Shown here in pieces: positions 45,601 through 59,500 of a stretch of DNA of 64,000 bases (positions are counted from its first letter, which is position 1; the number at the start of each line of letters is the position of its first letter). The DNA lies in the NCBI RefSeq assembly GCF_002099425.1, contig NW_018343984.1:14327001-14391000 (forward strand), given 5' to 3'. The stretch is from Phascolarctos cinereus (lineage: Eukaryota; Chordata; Mammalia; Diprotodontia; Phascolarctidae). The translations under genes were made by a program, and so were the position numbers. The notes beneath the pieces were generated by a model, which was given only the letters and a program-made list of their open reading frames with translations, had not been told where the DNA came from and did no database searches.

Positions 45601-48600
45601 AGCAAGTGACACATTTCCATTTCTTTAAATCTGACTTTATTGGTGTGAAAAGTGTTTTGAAATTTTGTTCATACAGTTACTGGGTTTGTTTTGGCAGATA
45701 GACTGCCAAATAGTTTACAATGTCTACAATAACTTTAAATGGAATTTCTTTTTCTATCTCTTATGTTGGGCTTTGTTAGTAATACATAGAAATGCTGATG
45801 ATTTGTGTGGGTTTATTTTATGTCCTGCAACTTTGTGAAATTTGTTTATTATTTCAAATACTATTTTACCTGGTTCTCTAGGATTCTCTAAGTATACCAT
45901 CATATTATCTTCAAAGAGAGGTAGCTTTTTTATCTTCTTTGTCTTTTCTAATTCTTTCAATTTCTCTTTCTTCTCAGTGCTAAAGCTAACATTTTTTCGT
46001 ATAACACTGAATAATACTGGTGATAACAGACATCCTTGTGTCACCCCTGATCTTTCTGTAAATTCTTCTAGCTTATCTCCATTACATATAATGCTTCCTG
46101 AGGGTCTCAGATAGATACTACTTATCATTTTAAAGAAGGCTTCATTTATTCCTATGCTTTTTAGTGTTCTTAATAGAAATAGGTGTTGTATTTTATCAAA
46201 AGTTTTTTCTGCATCTATTGAGATGATAATATCATTTCTGTTAGTTTTGTGGTTCATATGGTCAATTATGCTGATAGTTTTCCTAATATACAACCAGCCT
46301 GGCATTCCTGGTATAAATCCTACCTAGTCATAGTGTATTATACTTGAGATAAGTTACTGTAATCCTTTTGCTAAGATATTATTTAAAATTTTTGCATCTA
46401 TCTTCATTATGGAAATTGGTCTACAATTCTCTTTCTTCGTTCTGGCTCTTTCTGGTTTAGGGATCAGCACCATATTTGTATCACAAAAAAAAATTTTGGT
46501 AGGACTCCTTTGCCTATTTTCTCTCATAATTTATATAGTATTACAACTAACTGTTTAAATGTTCAATAGAATTCATTTGTAAATCCATCTGACCCTGGAG
46601 ATTTTTTCTTAGGGAGTTCATTGATGGCTTATTCAATTTCATTTTCTGAAATGAGTTATTTAAGTATTTTATTTCATCTTCTGTTAATCTAGACAATTTA
46701 TCTTTTTGTAAATACTCATCCATTTCACTAAGATTGTCAAATTTATTGGCACACAACTGAGCAAAATACCTCCTAATTATTATTTTAATTTCCTCTTTTT
46801 TGGTGATGAATTCTCTTTATTTTTGATACTGGTGATTTGGTTTTCTTCTTTCTTCTTTTAATGAAATTAAAGAAAGGTTTACCTATTTTTTTCCCGTAAA
46901 ATTAGGTCTTAGTTGTATTTATATTAAGTCAATAGTTTTCTTAATTTCAATTTCACTGATTTCTTCTTGGTCTTCAGAATTTCTAATTTGGTATTTAATT
47001 GGGGATTTTTAATTTGTTCTTTTTCTACCTTTTTAGTTGCACACCCAACTCATTGATCTCCTCTTTCTATATTTCTTTTTGTCACATAGGACATTGTGTC
47101 AGAGGCTTCAATTTACCTATACAAGGCTACAGAAAAAAGATTTTACTTCAAAGCAGTATCCATCTTGATTCCTAAGACATGGCAGACAAAACCAGACTAT
47201 GAGAAACCGAGACTTGAGACTTACAAAAATGTAAGATCATCAGACTCTTATTTTTATTAAACAGTAGGTCTTTTTGTGACCTTAATTTTTAAAAAATTCC
47301 ATTTACTAACAATTATTTTTCTTAAATCTTTCAGTGCAAAAATTACAAGTTTTGTTTACATTCTACATAACAAAAAAGGTTTATTCAAAAATATATTTCT
47401 AGGCAGACATCATCATTGAAGTCCCTAATCCCCCAGGCAATGATGTTCCACGAACTGACCACTTTGGACAGTGTGGAGAGATTGGACAGAGAATTCATCT
47501 AACTCCTAACGTCGCATTAGGGAAAAAGTTGGATGAGTATGGACCACCAGGTATAGTTATTGACAAAAGTCTAGTAACGCATCATATCCATAGCATATTT
47601 TGTTGCATAGATTTCACAGTACACATAGAATATGGTTGTCTTGATTTGAAAATGCAGATTAGCCAAAAACATTGCAGGGACATTCCTTCTTTTCATCTAT
47701 GAATGAGTAGCAGTTTTCCTTCTCCTTTGGAAATGCAATTGTTTTAGATTAGTGGTCTCTGTTTTTTTACTGCCTTCCTTATCAGAAAAAAAGGGAAAAA
47801 ACCAGTAGCTGAATGGAGGTTGGATTGAGCTGGGGATTGAAGCAGGCAGACCCACCAGCAGGCTATTGCCATAGTCCAGGTGTGAGGTGATGAGGGCCTG
47901 CACCACAGAACTGGCAGCATCACATGGGAGAAGGGTCCATATTCAAGAGATGCTTCAAAGGAAAAATCAATGAGTCTTGGCAACAGATTGGATGTTGGGA
48001 GTAAGACACAGAGAGAAATCCTCTATGACACCTAGGTGTGAGCCTGATAGGAAGAAGAAGCGGGGGAGGTTTAAAGGGAAAGATGATGAGTTCAGTTTTG
48101 GCAACATTGAGGTGATGATGTGTACTGCATATCAGTTCAAGATATTTGAAAGGCAGTTGGAGACATGAGACCAGAGGTCAGCAGAGAGATTAGGGCAGAA
48201 TAGGTTCATTTGAGAATCATCAGCAAAGAGATGGTAATTAAATTTAGGGGTTTGATGGATCACCAAGTGAAATAATATAGAGGGAGAAGAGGGCTCACAT
48301 TAGAATCCTGAGGGTCATTTCTTAGGTTAATGTTTTGGCTCCCCTGGGGCCTGGGCCTCTATCTTAAAGACTACACTTTTAGAAAACATATCCAATTAAA
48401 ATATTTATCAATATTTTAATGGAATACTCACATAGAATTGAGGGAATAACCACATATTTTTGCATTTCAAATATATTCCCACAGGTAGAATTTTAGTTCA
48501 TGAATGGGCCCATTTGCGGTGGGGAGTATTTGAGGAATACAATGAAGCCGAGCCTTTCTACCAGTCTAATGGAAAAAATGTACCAGTAAAGTATGAATAT

Positions 48601-51600
48601 CTTCTTTTAACTTTTTTTGTGAACTACATGAGATTTAAATTATCTTTTCTTGAGTTAATTTTCAAAAATATTTCAATTATCAAGATTGTTTTCTTTCGAC
48701 TGTAGACTACAACAATATTGTATGTATCATCAATTTCATTATAACCTTTTTTTATATAATATGTGACAGGTTCCTACCCCAGCATACTTCAAAGCAGAGG
48801 TAGTTATATCAAAGCACAGAAATTTTTTCTGAATCTGAGGCACAAAATCATGACAGACCAACTCTTCGGTGTTGCTGTATATGTCTGGAACAGAGACACT
48901 TGCAAACATGGTGTTAGATACAAGCCACCCCTACAGAGATAGACCTAGCACATGTCCCTGCTGCCTCCTCAGGACATCAGCAGTACACACTGACAGACAG
49001 AGACAGTAGAAGCCCCCCAAATGTTGGAATACCATACCCTCACTGTACCAAAGGACCTACCTGGTCCTTTTCCTCTTTCTCTTCATACACAATCAAGGTA
49101 TTGAATGATTTTAGGAGGAACCACAAGCAACTTTCTATTACTTTTCACTTTCACAGTGGGTAATTACACCTCTCAAGGAAGGAAAGTGCCAGTATCCTTC
49201 CTTATGCAGGCTACACTTGCTCTCTTCTTGTCTCTGCAGGAAACCCACATTGCTCTCCCTCTTGGGTTCACAAAAGTTTTAGCTTCAGTCAATCCACAAG
49301 CATTGATGAAATACCTGTGTGTGGGGTGTGCTAGGTGCTGTCCTAGGTCCTGGGGATTCAAAGGGAAGAGTGAAAGCCTCTGCTCTCAAAGACCTTGGGA
49401 TGGGTGGGAAGTGCAGCCAGGTGGAGCAGTGGATACAGCACAGGCCCTGGATTCAGAAGGACCTGAGTTCAAATCCAGCCTCAGACACATAACATTACTA
49501 GCTGTGTGACCCTGTCCAAGGCACTTAACCCCATTGCCTAACCAAAAATAAAAAAATATAACATCAAAGACCTTAGGGGAAATAACCTGTACTTATATAC
49601 ATATATCCACAAAATAGATGTGAAATAAATGCAAGGTATTGGGAGGGACATGAGTCTTTGTGGTACCCTTATTTCCTCTCCATGCTTGCCCGGGCCAGAG
49701 AGCTCTGAGAGGTGCTTTGTTGAGAACTTTTGATCTAATGAGTGAATTAAACCTTGTGAAAGAAGTCAATGAAAAACAAATTGCATTCTTAGGAATACAG
49801 ATAAAAAAAACCTTGAGCTGCCTCACATGTTAGTGGTGATAACAACACTGAGCAACTTCTATAGTTGCTAAGAATGAGGAAGAGTTCCTTTTAATTCTCA
49901 TGAGGTTGACAGTGAGGAGACTGGAGTCCATCCCTGTGAGCAGCACAGTCAGAGACACCAGTAAACCTGACCTGGTACTTCTTGCAGACAGGCTAGGATT
50001 GTGATATTCCAAGAAGCCCATCTGAAATTCCCTGAAGGAGTTCCCTGCCAAACATAAATTGTTCTTCCTGGCTGCCTGAGACTTTGCTGCATAAATGGGT
50101 TGCTTGACAAACACATTCGGTGATGAAGAATCCCTCATGTAATCACATCAGGGATATACATAGGTTGGGGTGGTATGTACAAACTGACGTTCTTAAAGTC
50201 TAATCCTAATATATTTTCAGATGTTCTGAAGGTATCACTGGTGCAAATAAGGCATATACATGTTCTGGAGGCAGCTGTTCAGTCACATCATGCACAACAG
50301 ATCCCAAAACAGGAAAGTTTGACAAAGACTGTATTTTCTTACCTGACAAAGTTCAGACTGAGAAAGCCTCCATCATGTTCATGCAAAGCATCAATTCTGT
50401 AAGTATTTGGATTATTCGTTCTGAAGTCTGTAAAAAGAAGAAACAGGGTCTGTTCTAACCTTAAGAGCTGACATTTATTTAGGGTTAACGTTTACAAGAC
50501 ACTTTGCCTCTACCTTCTTATCTGATGCTTAGAATGACCTCATTTGCCATAACCTTCATTCCTATTTTACACATGAGGAAATGGAGACTTGGAGAAATGA
50601 AGTGAGTGATGCCTGCTCCCTCTGCTAGCTCAGGGCCCTTTCCTTACCCCAGTCTCTCTATCAGAACACCTATCCAGATAACCTAAGGCAGGCCCCTTAG
50701 GCTAGGCAGACCCTCACTGAGCCATTATTTCTCTAAAAGGGAAGGCTGAGGATACAAAATCATGAGAATAAAAGAGAATACCACCATCATTTCTCCAATC
50801 CTCTTATTTCCCCCTCCCCCAATACACTCTGGACATTCTCTTTTAATTTAAGATCTTGAAATTAAATACCCTGAAATCCTTAAAATAAACAAGCAAATTT
50901 GGGGCTTTGAGAGTGAATACTTTCTTGAAGGTTAGAGAAGATAAAGGGTCATGATATCCTGCATAGTTCTTTTTGATCAATTACATATAAAAATGATTTC
51001 TAACACTCATTTAGAAAATTTTTTTGAGTTCCAAATTCTCCCCTTCCCCTTCCCCTCTTTGAGAAGACAAGCAATTGCTATAGATTATACATGTACAATC
51101 ATGCAAAACATATTTCCATATTAGCCATATTACAAAGGAAAACAGACAAACCTCCAATAAAGAAAGTTTTTTTTAAAAAAAGATTCTTTGATCTGCATTC
51201 AGACTCCATCAGTTTTTTTTCCTCTGGAAGTGGATAGCACTTTTTGTCATAAATCCTCTGAAACTGTCTTGAATCTCAATAGCTCTTTTTTAATGTTTAA
51301 CTTTCTGTTAAACATTATCCTATCTCTTTATAATTGTCTAAAGAGTCTAGCCTTTTGAAAATTATTCACACTATAAATAAGTTTAAAGTAGTCTTATAAA
51401 TCTCAGTAATTTCAGCATTTTAGCTCAGAGGCCAAATGCTTATTGACTGACTGACAGAAGTACTGCCTTCCCATTTAGGGGAAAAAGGCAGACTAAGCTA
51501 TGGTTTCTGCTTTCTGGCTGTCTGACTAGGTTTTACAAGTATCTAAGGAAAGAAGGAAAGGGAAGGCAAAGTAGAAAGGTGAAGATATAGCCAGCCGAAT

Positions 51601-53478
51601 GCAGAATTCGAGATAAGAGCAAAAGAAATAATAAGGTTCTCTTAAATGAGCAATGCAAAGAAATAGAAATAATAGAATGGGAAAGACAAGAGATTTCTTC
51701 AAAAGAAACTTAGAAATATCAAGGGAATATTTCATGCACAAATGGACATTAAGAAGACAAAATGTATGTACTTGATAGAATCAGAAGAGATTAAGAAGTG
51801 GCAAGAATATACAAAAGAACTATGCAAGAAAAATCTTAACATCACCAATAACCACATTGGTGTAGTTACTGATCTAGCACCAGACATCTTGGAGAATGAA
51901 GTCAAGAGGGCTTTCAGAAGTATTGCTAACAATAAGACTAGTGGAGGTGATAGAATTCCAGCTGAGTCATTTAAAATCCTAAAAGATGATGCTGTTAAAG
52001 TGCTGCACTCAATATGCCAGCAAATTTTTAAAACTCGACAGTGAACACTGAATTGGAAAAGATCAGTTTACATCCCAATCCTACAGGAGAACAATGCCAA
52101 GGAATGTTCAAATTACCGAATAATTGTGCTCATTTCACACACCAGCAAGGTAATGCTTAAGATTCTGCCAAGCTATGCTTCAGCAATATCTGAATCAAGA
52201 ATGAGAAGAAGAGCACACTAGTTTTCGAAGAGGCATAGAAACTACAGGCCAAACTGTCAAAACTTACTGGATTATGGAGAAAGCAAAGGAATTGTAGAAA
52301 AACGTGTCCTCCTGCTTCATTGACTACACTACACCCTTTGACTGTGTGGATCACAACAAAATGTGGCAAGTCCTCAGACAGACATCTCAGATCATCTTAT
52401 TCGTCTCTCAAGGAACCTGTTTGTGGGTCAAGAAGCAATAGAACCGAACATCGAACAACTGATGGGTTAAGATTGGAAAGGGAGTTCAACAAGCCTGTAT
52501 ATTGTCACCTGATTTATTTAAATTATATGTGGAGTACATCATGTGAAATACCAAGCTGGATGAATCTGGCACTGGAATTGATGATGCCAGGAGAAGTATC
52601 AACAATCTCAGATTGTAGATGATGCCACTCTAATGGCAGAAAGAGAAGAAGACTTACAGACACCCTTATGAGCGTAAAGGAAGAGAGTGTAAAAGCTGGC
52701 TTGAAGTTTACCATCAAAAAAAAAATCTAAGATCTTGGCAACTTGTGCCATCACTTTCTGGCACACAGAGAGAGAAGAAATGGAAGCAATGTCAGATTAC
52801 ATATTCCTGGGCTCAAAGATCACTGCAGATGGTGACTGCGGCCATGAAATTAAAAGATGCTTGCTCCTTGGAAGGAAATCCATGGCAAATCTGAACATCA
52901 TACTAACAAGGACAGACATAACCTTGCTGACAAGATCCATACAGTTAGAGCTATGGTTTTTCCAATAGCAGTGTATGGTATAAGGAAAGCTGAGCACCAC
53001 AGAATCAACACATTTGAATTGTGGTGCTGGAGGACTTTTGAGAGACTCTTGGGCAGCAATGAGATCAAATCAGTCAATATTTAAAGAAATCAACTCAGGC
53101 TGTTCACTGGAAGGTCAAATACTGAACCTGAAGTGTAAATACTTTGATTATATAATGAGAAGATGGCAGGACTCATTGGAAAGATCCTGATGTTGGGAAA
53201 GATTGAAAGCAAAAGGCAAAATGATGGCAGAGGATGGGATGGATAGTGTGATTGAAACAAACATGAATTTGGATAAATGTCAAGAAATAGTGGAGGATAG
53301 AAGGGTATGGCATTCTATGGTCCATGGAGTCACAAAGAGTCAGACACAACTGAGTGACTGAACAACAAAGCTAAGCTTTCAGGAAGGTAGATGGTGCCTC
53401 ACTGAATTGGCCCTTCATTGTCAAACATTTCTCAAAAATCTTGCTAGAAATAATATATGTATGTATATGTATATATGT

Positions 53479-53518
<40 letters not shown>

Positions 53519-56500
53519 GTTCCTAAACTGGTTTTTTTCCAGCTTTCTTGCTTTTCAGGAGTGACCTTGACCTAATTCTTTATCTTGGTGTTAAATATAA
53601 AAAAGCAGCCAATTGCACATAGAACCTGAAAAAAAGAAGAGCAACAATGTGGCTTAAGAGGGAGCCCTTCATCACTGAGAAACCAAACGATTTTCTGTAA
53701 AATTGTATTCCCCCTTTGGTCCAGAGAGGATGAAATAACAGGGACATGTCACTGAATAACATAAAAATATCCCAGTAAACAAGTCACAATAGTTGCACAG
53801 AGATATAATGGAATTTGAAAATATTTTCAGGTAAAATGTCCAGGAGCTATTCCATTACTTCATAATCCTATCCTTAGGGAATGGCAAAAAGTTTCAAAAA
53901 TTATGGTAATAATCATTATAGATTTATACATTGCTTTAAGACCTCCAAAGCATTTTATAAATATTAGCTCATTTTTATCCTCCAAAAACCCCAGAAGGTA
54001 GCTCATATTATCCCCATTTTATAGATGAGGAAACTGAGAGTGACAGAAGTTAAGTGACTTGTCCAGGGTCACTAGTAAACATCTGAGTTGGGATTTGAAT
54101 TCAGGTCTTCCTGACTATAGGCCCAATGATGTATCCACTATGGTACATGGCTGTGCTCCATTTGAGTTGTTTTAATTTAATTTAATTTAATTTAATTCAA
54201 TTCAAGAAACACTCATCAAACACCTACTTTCTCATGGGATTGTCAAAGTTAGTTCCTTTTTTGGCTAGGCACACAATAAGCATTTAATATGCTGTAAAAC
54301 AGTTGCTTTTAGCTGAGTAATTCAAGGGGCCTGCTGAGAACTTTTGGACCCTAGCTCTGTAATCCTATGGATTAGTCTTCCCTCCCAATTTTGACTCAAT
54401 GAAAAATATGGCAAACACATGATCTGTGCTTCCATGTATGGCACTTCTGTCTCCTCACTGCATCTAATAAAGGGTCACTTGTTCTCTTCAAGCACAAGAG
54501 CCTCTAAGAGACTGAACTGAATGAAGTCTCTGGTGCTGACAGAACACTCCATTCCTGCTGGAATCCAGCAAGGAGGGGCAGAAACAGAAGTTCCTGTGAA
54601 AACAGAGTTAACTGCGGGCACTGTGCCCATCTGTGTTAGGCTGACCCCACCCTTCTATATGGTCCAAAGCTACCTGACCTGGACAACTTCCACTGCCACT
54701 AACCATTCTCTCTGGCAATAGCCAAGTCCATGAAGCTGCAACAGTGCTCAGCAAATACCACTGGAACAACATAGTATTCAGGGGTTTGTATGCTCAAATG
54801 TGGTCCTACCCAAACTCTGACCACGGCACGAATCTCATCCACAATATCTGTGACAGTTTGTTTGTCTAGATAAAGATGTCCAGCAATAGGAAGTCTTCCA
54901 CTGAGTAATGAGGTGTTTATCATCTCTGGGAAATACCCAATTCCATTTCTGGAAAGCTAACTCTAAATAAGTTTCTCTTCACATAGAGCTAAAACCTGAC
55001 TTTCTGTAACTTATAGCCATTGGTCCTAATTCTGTACCCACACACATATACACACACACACAACCATCTAACCAGGCTCAATAACAAGTCTAACATCTTT
55101 TCCATTTATATCACTTAAAATATTTGTAGAAAGCTATCATGTTCCTTAGAGCCTTCTCTTCTTCAGGCTGGTTTTCCTCCACTCCTTCTACCTGTCTTCA
55201 CATGGTGGCATAGTTCAGAGCCTCCCCACAGTTCTGGTCATCTCCCTATGTATACTTTCCAGGTGGACACTGTCCCATCTACAACGTCATCCCCAGAACG
55301 AGACTCAGTACTTCAGGTGTGGTGGGACCAGGCCAGTGAAGAAGGGCACTCTCATCCTTTGGAAACTCTATGTATATTAATGCAGCCTGGGATACATTTA
55401 CTTTGGGGGCTTACATCAGACTATGCATGGGATCATGGGTTTACGACTGGCCATTATTTTAGAGGCCTTCTAGTTCACTTTGCACATGACTAAGTGAGAT
55501 TCAGAGAGGTAAGTGACTCAGGTCACACAGTAACAAATGGCAGAACCAGAATTTGAACTCAGGATCTCTAAATACAAAGCCAGCACTCTTTCTACTGCTG
55601 CCTCTCTTCCAGACTCCTCATGCTGAGGGTGCAGTTCACTATAAACACCAGGATTTTTTTTCATTGAGGCAGTAAGTTGGTGTACTGGGCCTAGAGTCAG
55701 AAAAATGTGAGTTCAAATCCAGCCTCAGACACTTTCAAGCTGTGTGACCCAGGGTAACTTGCTTAGCCTCCGCCTGCCTTAGTTGACCTGTATGTAAAAT
55801 GGGGATAATAATAACACCTATCTCCCAGGATTGTTATAAGGATCAAATGAGATAATAATTGTAAAAATACTTAGTACTGTGCCTGACATCTAAAAGGTGC
55901 CTTAATCATTTCTCGCCCTCATGAACTCCTTTCTAGACAAATTTCCCCATTCGGTACTTGTGATTCTTGAACCCACCTAAAGGACTCCCACTTCTCCTCA
56001 CCTTATGGTCTTTACCTCGCTTCCTATTCCAGCCTAGTGAGGTTTTTAGGGAACTTGAAGCCCAGTGTCTTAGCTATCCCACCCAGTTTTGCAACATCTG
56101 AAAAGCAGACACAGATGCTCTTTATGCCTTCATTCAAGTCACTTAAAACTCATTTTAAAATTAGATTAAAAATTAGGTAAACAAATAGAACAGCACAGGG
56201 CCAAGGAAATGTCCTTGTGCCATTCCACTAAACGTAGCCTGCCATACTGATACCTTTGTATTACTACATGAATTACCACTTCTGGAGTCAGTCAACCAAG
56301 GCTGAACCCAATTAGCTATATTATTTTTTTCTACAATTTTTCAACATGTTCACAAAGATACTCAGTCAAACATTTTGCTGAAATCCAGATGCCTCAGATG
56401 TTGCCATGATGTCTCTGTCTAGTGAGTTGGTGATAAACAGAATCAAGGTCAGTCTGACATGACTGCTTCTTCAGGAGCCCCTGCTAGCTTTCAGTCATTG

Positions 56501-59500
56501 TCTCTTCCCCTTGTAAGTGCTCATACTCAAATCAAAATCAGAATCCTAGACTCAGAGAAAAGTCTAAGTGGAAGAGGATCTGGAACCCAATCAGTCAATT
56601 TCACCATTTATGTACTGGGAAACGATGTGGGCAAACGTAGGCTGGTAAATGTTTAACTAGTGACTGAAAAAAAAATATATGCAAGACACATTGTAAGTGA
56701 TAGCGGCATTGTTAACATTATCTCTTCACTTTCTTAAGTCTATACCAGTGTGTCAAACTGAAATAGAAATGAGCCCATTGATCCATGCAGAAGGATCCCT
56801 TTACCTGGATAATGACTTGTTTTAAAATGTAATCTTATCCACATTTTATTTTTTTTATTTATTTTGTTAAATATTTCCCTATCTGGTTTCCAAGTGCATG
56901 GGCTGTCAATCTGTCACCTGTAGATACTCAATGAAAAAACAAGCCAAGCTCTAATTTGTAGTATTTGCTGATACCTGACGTGGAAAAGCTCATGCTGAAA
57001 ATTCAACTACTGCTCTTCACAGCCCTTAGGTTGGATCAAGCACATTCAAGATGCAGTCCCAGAGACCATTTCGGGGGTCTGTTAGGTCAAAACTGTTTCA
57101 TGATGATACTAAGGCATTTTATTTTCTAATGTGGTAAATATAAATAGGTAAAACAAACATAAACACAAGCTCTCAGGGGAAGGGTCCTCAATTATTTTGT
57201 AGTGTAAAAGAGTCCCAGAACCTACTTATCTACTCCAATGTCTTCACTTTGCAGGTGAGGAAACTAAGGTTAAATTACTGAGCCAAGACAGTGGAAGGGG
57301 CAGGTCTAGAATCCCTGGACTGTTGAGGAGTTTTCAAATGAGTTACTTCCCCCCCTAATCATCATAGGGTTGCTTTTGTGTCATGGACCAATCAATACAC
57401 TGGTGCAGCTTTTGGAACCCTTTACATAATCAAGTTTTAATGCACAAAATAAATAATCAGATGACAAACAAAACCATTATTTAGAAAGTATAAAATGTCT
57501 TTTCAAAACTAGTCACAGACCCAGGTTAGGAAGCCCTGGTTCTTAGTTTTCATATTTGTCATGCAATTGGGCTTTTTCAGGTGGTTGAATTTTGTACAGA
57601 AAAGAACCATAACAAATGCTCCAAATGCTCAAAACCAGAAGTGCAGCCTCAGGAGCACATGGGAAGTGATCCAAGATTCTGAAGACTACAAGGCTTCCAC
57701 TCCGATGACAGCAGCACAGCCACCCCAGCCCACCTTCTCGCTGAAACAGATCCGAGAAAGGATCCTGTGCCTAGTTCTGGATAAGTCTGGAAGCATGGCG
57801 GTAAGCCAAACCTGCCCCATTCTCCTGGAGGTGGGAGGGGTGTCTTGACAGCACCTGATGGACCCACAGAATCTTGGGCTTGTTGGAAACCACATTGATC
57901 TCATGGTTTAAAGGAAACGAAGAGCAGGGAATCCCTCACCCTTCACCAAGGTTCCCCTCTCATACTCATACTCCCACTCCTCCTCTTTCTCCAGTAAAGA
58001 TTCATGATGAATTATCCCCTGTATCAAGATGATACTTTGTCAAAGAGTGAATAAACTAAGAATTTGCTCTACATTTCACTTCCCAGCCCATGAGAATCTG
58101 TAGTCCCTGTTAACTGAACGACCCAATCAACTTTGCATGACATCATATTTTCCTCCTTTCTTCATGATTGTACAAAGTCATCAAACATCCTATCTAAAAA
58201 TGCAGACCAGATTCTATACTTTAAAAGACCAGCAACTTCATTAATATGGGCATTCTCTACTCTACTCTGCCATGCACCACTGATCAAAATGGCTTAGTAG
58301 TCCCATCATAAAAGTTTATTAGTTCCTTGTTTGCAAATAATTCAGTAAGAGACAATCTGGGGGCAACTATGTGGCACAGTGGATAGAGCACTGGCCCTGA
58401 ATTCAGGAGGACCCAAGTTCAAATCTGGCCTCAGACACATAACACTTACTAGCTGTGTAACCCTGGGCAAGTCACTTAACCCCATTGCCTAGCCCAAACA
58501 AACAAACAAAAAAGAGACAATTTGGTATAAGTGGATGGAAAGTTAACTTCTGAGTCAGGAGGATCTGGTTTCAGTTCCCACATCTCACATATACTGCTTA
58601 GGAAATTCCCTGAAACAATAATTTGCAGAGAAGGTGCCACCCTACCCCAGTAGAGAGATTTTCCTCATTTGGGAGTACCTGCACCATTGAAATCACAGGT
58701 CAAGTCTATCCTACATAGTAACTCATCTCTGGTGATGTGGCTCAAATTAAAAGGCAAAAATATTTCACACAACTTCTTTCATCTACTAAGACCAACACCA
58801 ACTCATTCACAACCATGCTCCTACTTAAAATACCATACTTCAGTGCTTTCAGAATCTGTTAACATGGGTCCACCAATGTTCAGAAAAACCCTTCTACCAC
58901 TTGAGCTTGCAGAGTTACTACAGCTGAAACATGCACTGTACCTATGGTCACCTCGCAATGTGCCTCTCCAAATTTAAGTGGCCTTGTCCTCAGGTAGCAA
59001 ACATGTAGCCCATCTCCAAGCCCATTCTCAAATCCTTTCTAGCCTAGAAGAATACTCCAGATCTTGTTTTCTATTTCCTAATCATGGAGAATCCAGAGTG
59101 TCCACCATGGGACTTAGAGCCCCTAGAGTTCCATATATGGCCTTAGTCCATCCTGCTATAGCTTGCTTGCAGAAGACCACTTACCAATTGGACTTGTGTT
59201 TTTCATGCAGAGTGAGAACCGGCTAAATCGCCTGAATCAAGCCTCCAAACATTTCCTGCTTCAGATCATTGAACGTGGATCCTGGGTTGGGATGGTCACA
59301 TTTCACAGTGCAGCCTCTGTCCAAAAAGTGAACTGGTACAGATAGAGACAGATGCTCAGAGGAATACCCTCATTACCAAGTTACCTGCTTTCGCTTCAGG
59401 AGGAACATCCATCTGCTCTGGACTCAGATCAGCATTTCAGGTGAAATCGTCTCCCCTCCACTGTCTCTATTGTAGTGGATATTTTGAAAGTGAATTTCTA

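Noticed and set aside
45754-46305. 183-codon reverse-strand frame with reverse transcriptase motifs
   Set aside because: Part of a dead L1; the YxDD box is degenerate and the element is 5'-truncated.
53455-53518. CA repeat as a possible regulatory Z-DNA element
   Set aside because: Ordinary microsatellite near the RTE end; nothing links it to gene control.
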